Of a DNA stretch of 9,423 nt, positions 5,126-9,423 are shown one piece after another; position 1 is the stretch's first letter; every line of letters begins with the position of its first letter. The stretch covers positions 1-9,423 of the forward strand of contig NZ_LGDD01000058.1 in the NCBI RefSeq assembly GCF_001279695.1, given 5' to 3'. Under the pieces are notes generated by a model. That model made no database searches and was not told the origin of the DNA. It worked only from the letters and a program-made list of their open reading frames with translations. This DNA comes from Streptomyces sp. WM6378 (GTDB lineage: Bacteria > Actinomycetota > Actinomycetes > Streptomycetales > Streptomycetaceae). The translations under genes were made by a program, and so were the position numbers.

Positions 5126-6718
5126 GTGACGGTCACCGCCGGTGCCGGGCAGCGTCAGGGAGCGGGGGCCCCGACAACGACTGCTGAACCAGACCCCGCA
5201 CCACCCGTTCGGCACGGGGGGATCCCGTCGTCGCGGGCCAGAGGGGGCCCGGGACAAGGACGGCCGAGGCGACGGTCTCCCATTGCCGTCGCCCGGCTCG
5301 TCCGTCTCTTCCGGTACGCCGTCGGCCGCTACTGGACCACCACTCAGGGCCGGCTGCGACTGGCCCGCACGGTGTGCCTGCTGATCGGCGCCGGACTCGT
5401 CATCCTGATCGCCGTGGCGGCCACCGGGCTCTCCACCACCTGGGACGCGATCCAGCACCGTGCCGCGCCCCGCACGGTCGCCGCCACCCAGCTCAACCTG
5501 GCACTCAACGACATGGACGCCCAGGCTGCCAACATCCTTCTGTCCAGCGGCGATTCGGGCACAGGGAAGGGGCGCCTGGACGAGTCGTACAGCAAGGCGA
5601 ACGGCTTCTACGGTGACGCACAGCAGACCATCAGCCGCTCCCTGCGCACGCTCGGCGCCGCCTCCGAAGGTGACACGGTGACCGAGGACACGGTGGTCGC
5701 CCTCACCGACGACTTCGCGCACTACCAGGAGCTGATCGGCCGGGCCCTGGAGAACGACGGGCACCCCGGCGGCAAGGACGCCGCACGCGCCGACTACCGC
5801 CAGGCCACCGACCTCCTGGCCGAACAGTTGCTGCCCCAGGCCCGCAAGCTCGTCGATGCCAACAACGCCGTCTACGAGGGGGAGTACGAGGCGGCGCGCA
5901 CGGACTTGGAGGTGCAACTCGTCACCGAGGCCGTTCTCGGGGTGCTGCTGCTCGTCGTCCTCGTCGTGCTCCAGGTCCGGCTCGCCCGCAGCTTCCGCCG
6001 CGTCTTCAACCCCGCACTCGTAGCGGCCGCGCTGTGCGCGCTGTTCGCGGTGGTGTGCGGCAGCCGGCTCCTGGCCGTCTCCGTCGAGCAGCTGAAGGTC
6101 GCACGGCACGACTCCTTCGACTCGGTGGTCGCTCTTTCCCGTGCCAAGGCGATCGGGTACGACGCCAACGCGGACGAGAGCCGCTTCCTGCTCGATGCCA
6201 CCCGCAGGGACCTGTACGAGAAGTCCTTCCTCGACAAGTCGCAGCAGCTGTACGGGCTCGACGGCGCGAGCATCTCCTCGTACGACGCGAAACTGGACCA
6301 GACCTGGGCGGCGTATCAACGCGACCACGGTGACGAGCAGTTCACCGGTGAGTACCGGCGCGAACTGGACAACATCACCTTCGCCGGGGAGCGCGAGGCG
6401 GCCGAGAAGACCGTCGAGGCGTACGCCGTCTACCAGAAGGACGACCGCACCTTCCGGCGGCTGATCGCGGAGGGCAAGACGCAGGAGGCCACGGTGTTCT
6501 GCATCGGCTGGGCATCCGACACCTCCAACGCGCACTTCGGCGTATGGACGAAAGCCCTGGACCAGGTGACGGCGATCAACTCTGCGCACCACGAGGCAGC
6601 CATCGCCACCGGCCGCGACGCCGTCAACACCCAGGCGCCAACGGCCGCCGGCGCCCTGCTCCTCGGGGGCGGGCTGCTGATCCTCGGCCTGCGTCCGAGA
6701 CTGGCCGAGTTCCGCTGA
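5126..6718 (+). CDS. Four-helix membrane sensor protein, GlnX-like
   Basis: The 530-residue protein has a proline- and arginine-rich cytoplasmic N-terminus (1-81) and membrane helices at about 82-102, 266-284, 296-318 and 506-522. Two large external domains (103-265 and 319-505) are built of long amphipathic helices, resembling duplicated chemoreceptor-type four-helix-bundle sensor domains. Only about ten residues connect helices 2 and 3 inside the cell, and eight follow helix 4, so there is no output domain and signalling must use partners. This arrangement is that of mycobacterial GlnX, which links the periplasmic amino-acid binder GlnH to the kinase PknG. Homology to GlnX is inferred from architecture, not from a search. 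No glnH or pknG is in the window. The GTG start is chosen because GGAGGG lies at 5117-5122, although its spacing of three bases is short. The gene appears intact and strongly G/C-biased at third positions. Confidence 0.7.
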   Translation: MTVTAGAGQRQGAGAPTTTAEPDPAPPVRHGGIPSSRARGGPGQGRPRRRSPIAVARLVRLFRYAVGRYWTTTQGRLRLARTVCLLIGAGLVILIAVAATGLSTTWDAIQHRAAPRTVAATQLNLALNDMDAQAANILLSSGDSGTGKGRLDESYSKANGFYGDAQQTISRSLRTLGAASEGDTVTEDTVVALTDDFAHYQELIGRALENDGHPGGKDAARADYRQATDLLAEQLLPQARKLVDANNAVYEGEYEAARTDLEVQLVTEAVLGVLLLVVLVVLQVRLARSFRRVFNPALVAAALCALFAVVCGSRLLAVSVEQLKVARHDSFDSVVALSRAKAIGYDANADESRFLLDATRRDLYEKSFLDKSQQLYGLDGASISSYDAKLDQTWAAYQRDHGDEQFTGEYRRELDNITFAGEREAAEKTVEAYAVYQKDDRTFRRLIAEGKTQEATVFCIGWASDTSNAHFGVWTKALDQVTAINSAHHEAAIATGRDAVNTQAPTAAGALLLGGGLLILGLRPRLAEFR

Positions 6719-6839
6719 CGGGCGTGCCACCCGACCTCGGCATCCCGCTGCCCGGAGTGCCGACGCATACGCCCAGGCAGTCATGGGGCCGCTCGGTGGT
6801 CGATGGTCAGGCCTGCGGCATCCACGGGGGTGAGGAAGG

Positions 6840-7994
6840 GTGAGTCCAGTACGTCCGGGAACGGTCACCGCGGCCGGGAGATTCGCGATGCTCGCCGGCG
6901 CGGCCATGGCCGCGGCCGGTGGCTACGGAGCCGTGTGGACCGTGCTGTGGATCTTCGACGCGGAGCCCGGGCACAACCGGTGGCTGGGTGGCTGGGTCCT
7001 GTTCGCCTGGTGTCTGCTGATGCTCGGCATGGGGGCGGACCTGCTGTGGAGCGGCCGCGGAATCCTGCGGGGCCGACCGAGCGCCCTGGGCAGAGCCGAG
7101 AACGTCCTCGCCCTGGTCAGCCTGGTGTCTGCTGTCGCCGTTGCCGGAACACTGGGTCCCGCGCTGTTCGACGATTCGGTCTCCGTCGGGGGCTGGTTGC
7201 CTCCGCTGGCGGGCTGCTCGACGGTCTTCGCCTGCGCGATGACCGGACTGGCGCTGTGTTCGGCGAAAGCGACGCAGCAGTACCTCGGGCCGCATACCGA
7301 AGACCCCCTGATGGGGCCTGTCGCAGCGGAGCTGGCGGCCGGGGCGTCGCTGGGCGCGCAGGTCGCGGTGCTCCAGCTCCCGCACGAGACCGTTCACGTC
7401 CACGAGCACGGTGCCGTCTTCTTCTACGGGCACCGCGCACATCTGGTGCCGGGCAAGGGGAAGACGTTCGCCGTGCGATGGCAGGAGGTCGAGAGGCTCG
7501 ACCACTCCTTCTCCAAGGTCAGGTTCCGGGGTGCGACGTACGAGCACGGGTACAGGTACTGCTTCTGGTACCGGGGATCCAGGCACCGGATGACGGCGGG
7601 GGCCCTCGCTCCCGCGGAGACGGCGCTGACGTACTTCGTCCGGCTGGCGGACCCGAAGATCGCGGAGGCGCAGCTCCCCGGGATGCTGGAACGCCTCCGG
7701 CAAGGCGGGACGGTCGATTTCAAGCTGGCCGCCGTCACGTCGGAGGGACTGCTCCTCTACGACTGGCTGCTCTTCGCCAAACGCCGCAAGCTGGTGATCT
7801 GGGCCGAGTTGGACCACGTCGAGGTGGGGCCGCGCTTCGACCTGAAGGCGCGGCCGCGCGGCATTGTCCTGCACACCAGGAGCGGGGAGCAGAGACGGGC
7901 GATGTGGGAGCCGAACGGCATACCCAACCGGTCCGCCTTTCTGGCCCTGTTGGAACACTTCGGCGTCGATGTACGCGAGACGCAGCCCCGGTGA
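6840..7994 (+). CDS. Four-helix membrane protein with cytoplasmic DUF6585-like domain
   Basis: The 384-residue product has four membrane helices at about 13-38, 49-70, 88-108 and 118-140, followed by a roughly 240-residue cytoplasmic domain. That domain shows the pattern of DUF6585 proteins. A HEHG segment (188-191) precedes a charged strand ending in AVRWQEVERL (211-220). Later come an aromatic strand region (YRYCFWYRG), a helix LPGMLERLRQGGTV (279-292) and a second strand repeat ending in the signature-like NGIPNRSAFLALLEHF (359-374). The family has no established function that I know of, and the beta-rich halves suggest pleckstrin-homology-like folds. GTG 6840 is chosen as start because GAGGAAGG (6832-6839) directly precedes it. 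The next ATG, at 6888, would cut into the first helix. The gene lies 121 bases after the GlnX-like gene on the same strand, so co-transcription is possible, and it converges on the acetyltransferase gene. Confidence 0.7.
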   Translation: MSPVRPGTVTAAGRFAMLAGAAMAAAGGYGAVWTVLWIFDAEPGHNRWLGGWVLFAWCLLMLGMGADLLWSGRGILRGRPSALGRAENVLALVSLVSAVAVAGTLGPALFDDSVSVGGWLPPLAGCSTVFACAMTGLALCSAKATQQYLGPHTEDPLMGPVAAELAAGASLGAQVAVLQLPHETVHVHEHGAVFFYGHRAHLVPGKGKTFAVRWQEVERLDHSFSKVRFRGATYEHGYRYCFWYRGSRHRMTAGALAPAETALTYFVRLADPKIAEAQLPGMLERLRQGGTVDFKLAAVTSEGLLLYDWLLFAKRRKLVIWAELDHVEVGPRFDLKARPRGIVLHTRSGEQRRAMWEPNGIPNRSAFLALLEHFGVDVRETQPR

Positions 7995-8029
7995 TGCGAG
8001 ACGCCCGATGCCTGCCCGGCGGACGGGTG

Positions 8030-8824
8030 CTAAGCGGGAACGGCGGAATTCCGGCTGCCGGAGAGCCCTTTGGCGGCCGGGGCGCCGGTCGCGTAGTGGA
8101 CGTACTCCCGTTCCAGGCGGAAGCCGGCCGTCCAGGCGAGCAGGCGGCTGGCCCGGTTGTAGCGGGAACAGGTCCAGCTGGCGGTTCGGCCGCGGGCCGC
8201 GACGTCGGTGCTGAGCTCGACGACGCAGCTGAGGGCGAGCTGCTCACGGCGGTGTTCGGGGGCAGTGACGACGGCGATGTCCTCGTACCGGCTGCCGAGG
8301 AAGTAGGTGCAGGCGACCGTCAGCAGGCGGCCCCGGTGGAAGGCGCCCCAGGCGTGGCCGGACTCCGCCAGTCCGGCCGGTCCGCCCCAACTGGCGTGAA
8401 TCCACGCCGAGTTCGCTCCCAGTGAGGCCAGCGCCGTGGCGTCGGTACCGACTATGCGGCGTACGGTCACACCGCGCGGCGGGCGCGGGAGCGTCGGTTC
8501 TTCGCCGTGTACGTACACCATCCGCTCCCACGGGACGACCCGGTCGTATGCCGAGCCCAGGGCGGGGAGGAAGCGGGCCGGGGCCAGGACGTACCGGTTG
8601 GCGAGCGGGGCCAGCGCGGCGGGCTCAAGTGCGCCCGGGTCGCCGCTCAGCAGGACGTGGCCGGCGCTGGCGACGGCCACCGTGCGCGGCCGGTCGGCGC
8701 GGTCCGCCCAGAGGCGGCCGGTCCGGGTGGCGAGGACGTGCTCGGCCAGCGCGGTCGGTCCGGCGCTCCCGCCGGGGAACCAGCGCAGATAGGAGGGGAG
8801 CTGGCGGAGCGGAAGCTCGATCAT
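8030..8824 (-). CDS. GNAT-family N-acetyltransferase
   Basis: The C-terminal half (about residues 118-245) reads as a GNAT fold, the acetyl-CoA-dependent acyl transferase family. VTVRRIVGTDATAL starts the domain. WGAFHRGRLLTVACTYFLG forms the central strands, and EDIAVVTAPEHRREQLALSC (181-200) occupies the motif A position that contacts acetyl-CoA, here with EHRREQLA in place of the classic RGxG/A loop. CSRYNRASRLLAWTAGFRLE (219-238) is the typical motif B 'N-x-x-S-xx-L-xx-x-x-GF' ending. The first 115 residues form an additional N-terminal domain with no motif I recognise. The substrate cannot be predicted. The ATG at 8824 is preceded six bases upstream by AGGTGA, an excellent anti-16S match on the minus strand. 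The gene converges with the DUF6585-like gene, their stops being 35 bases apart. Confidence 0.85.
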   Translation of the reverse strand: MIELPLRQLPSYLRWFPGGSAGPTALAEHVLATRTGRLWADRADRPRTVAVASAGHVLLSGDPGALEPAALAPLANRYVLAPARFLPALGSAYDRVVPWERMVYVHGEEPTLPRPPRGVTVRRIVGTDATALASLGANSAWIHASWGGPAGLAESGHAWGAFHRGRLLTVACTYFLGSRYEDIAVVTAPEHRREQLALSCVVELSTDVAARGRTASWTCSRYNRASRLLAWTAGFRLEREYVHYATGAPAAKGLSGSRNSAVPA

Positions 8825-8861
8825 GGAAGATCACCTGATTCTGGGGGTGGGGAACGAGGAA

Positions 8862-8892
8862 GGGCGGACTGTCAGCCGGGTACAGTCCGCCC
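8862..8892 (-). terminator. Strong hairpin terminator between the peptide gene and the GNAT gene
   Basis: GGGCGGACTGT (8862-8872) and ACAGTCCGCCC (8882-8892) form a perfect 11-bp stem with a 9-base loop. The hairpin starts 23 bases after the stop of the 18-residue peptide gene and lies 37 bases before the start of the GNAT gene, both read on the minus strand. The following minus-strand bases (TTCCTCGTTCCCC) are only moderately T-rich, which is common for actinomycete terminators. It should end the peptide transcript, or act as an attenuator in the GNAT leader. Confidence 0.75.
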
Positions 8893-8915
8893 CTCGGGCA
8901 TCGGGCGTCCGGCCG

Positions 8916-8972
8916 CTAGCTGGAGGCCTTGCTGCCGTGGTTGGCCTTCTCCTTGCGAGCGTGCTTGGACAT
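8916..8972 (-). CDS. Basic 18-residue peptide, possibly bL37-like
   Basis: The peptide MSKHARKEKANHGSKASS is encoded between an ATG at 8972 and a TAG at 8916. A strong ribosome binding site, AAGGAG, lies nine bases upstream of the ATG, and a perfect hairpin terminator follows, so the tiny frame is very likely a real gene. The composition is basic (five Lys and one Arg in 18) with no hydrophobic stretch, which excludes a membrane peptide. The KANHG segment near the C-terminus recalls the end of the small mycobacterial ribosomal protein bL37 (as I remember it, a 24-residue basic peptide with ANHG near its end), but this peptide is shorter. A ribosome-associated role is therefore only a suggestion. 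The dehydrogenase gene ends 40 bases upstream on the same strand, so the two may form an operon. Confidence 0.65.
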   Translation of the reverse strand: MSKHARKEKANHGSKASS

Positions 8973-9012
8973 GGGGCGTGGCTCCTTCAAGGCGCGCTTG
9001 AGGGGGTGTTCT

Positions 9013-9423
9013 TCAGGCGTCGTGGCCGACGAGTACGGCAGCGAGCCTGTTGAGGCGCTTGACGCTGCGGTCCTCGGTGGCGGCGGGCGCGGGCTCGACG
9101 CGCTGGTCGCGGTCGTAGTAGGCGCCGTTGACGATCTGGGTGTCCGGGTCGCAGAGGCGTACGACGTGGGTGGCGCCTTCGGCGGGGGTGGCGCCCTCGT
9201 GTGCGTACAGGGGGAGCAGGGCGGTGTCGCAGATGCCGGGGTGGATGGAGACGGCGGTGACCCGCGGGTCGGCGGCGAACACCGTCAGGGCCAGCTGCGA
9301 CTGGGCGTAGGCGGCGAGCCGGGTGTAGCGGCGGGAGCGGTTGGGGTCGCTCCACTGGATGTTGCCGGTGCGGTGCAGCGACGACGACACGTTGACGACG
9401 CGGCCGCCCGGGTCACTGGTGAG
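9013..9423 (-). CDS. Short-chain dehydrogenase/reductase, C-terminal part (partial)
   Basis: The open frame runs in from the right edge of the window, so the N-terminal cofactor-binding part (TGxxxGxG) is not visible. The 136 residues seen include GGRVVNVSSSLHRTG with the catalytic serine strand, YAQSQLALTVFAAD at the active-site helix, and VTAVSIHPGICDTAL, the usual 'HPG-x-x-x-T' loop after strand six that closes over NAD(P). The position that is normally the catalytic lysine of YxxxK is glutamine (TAC GCC CAG TCG CAG), which is unusual and could mean reduced or altered catalysis. The C-terminal end is typical in length. The internal GTG at 9390 is not a plausible start because SDR sequence precedes it. 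It may be co-transcribed with the 18-residue peptide gene 40 bases downstream. Confidence 0.85.
   Translation of the reverse strand, partial: LTSDPGGRVVNVSSSLHRTGNIQWSDPNRSRRYTRLAAYAQSQLALTVFAADPRVTAVSIHPGICDTALLPLYAHEGATPAEGATHVVRLCDPDTQIVNGAYYDRDQRVEPAPAATEDRSVKRLNRLAAVLVGHDA

Noticed and set aside
4991..6907. Very long minus-strand frame of 638 codons opposite the GlnX-like gene
   Set aside because: Its composition (valine, glycine, glutamine and aspartate in irregular order) is that of an antisense shadow. The plus strand encodes clear membrane helices with consistent codon bias.
8000..8025. Possible bidirectional terminator between the convergent DUF6585-like and GNAT genes (CCCG-GCGGA-CGGG)
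   Set aside because: The stem is only four base pairs, five with a G-U pair, no more than expected by chance in such GC-rich DNA.
6803..8425. Plus-strand frame of 540 codons overlapping the DUF6585-like gene and running into the GNAT gene
   Set aside because: It crosses two well-supported genes in other frames, and its arginine- and glycine-rich product has no family features.

Overview
The window is very GC-rich, with GTG starts, strongly G/C-biased third codon positions and long spurious open frames on both strands. Together with protein content typical of the group (a stand-alone nitric oxide synthase oxygenase, a KdpF peptide, a DUF6585-like membrane protein), this points to an actinomycete, most likely Streptomyces or a close relative. 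No rRNA, tRNA, CRISPR array or insertion sequence was seen.

Layout. Bases 1-75 may be the 3' end of a gene entering from the left. Bases 76-629 hold no gene I can recognise, but carry a cluster of GCTGACC direct repeats beside a perfect 9-bp inverted repeat. A complete bacterial nitric oxide synthase lies on the minus strand (630-1796). Bases 1797-2300 look intergenic and contain a 16-bp tandem repeat. From about 2300 to 4950 the window is a field of cation-transport remnants. It holds the central part of a CPA1/NhaP-type sodium/proton antiporter lacking both ends (2301-3113, minus). Next is an apparently intact 29-residue KdpF (3294-3383, plus), with kdpA, kdpB and kdpC missing where they would normally follow. 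A kdpD follows, reduced to its N-terminal ATP-binding domain and its C-terminal histidine kinase core in two different frames (3560-4835). Last is a short scrap of a DUF4118 membrane sensor (4861-4947).

The right half looks intact. A 530-residue protein with four membrane helices and two large external helical domains (5126-6718) has the architecture of GlnX of the mycobacterial GlnH-GlnX-PknG system, but neither partner is in the window. A four-helix membrane protein with a cytoplasmic DUF6585-like domain follows on the same strand (6840-7994). It converges on a GNAT-type acetyltransferase (8030-8824, minus). Upstream of that are a strong hairpin terminator, an 18-residue basic peptide gene with a strong ribosome binding site (8916-8972, minus), and the C-terminal part of a short-chain dehydrogenase (9013-9423, minus, running off the window).

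Function as a whole. No coherent multi-gene system is visible. The most informative story is the decay of a potassium/sodium homeostasis locus between two healthy regions. The least described items are the 18-residue peptide, the orphan GlnX-like sensor and the DUF6585-like membrane protein. All family assignments were made by eye from recognised motifs, without any database search.
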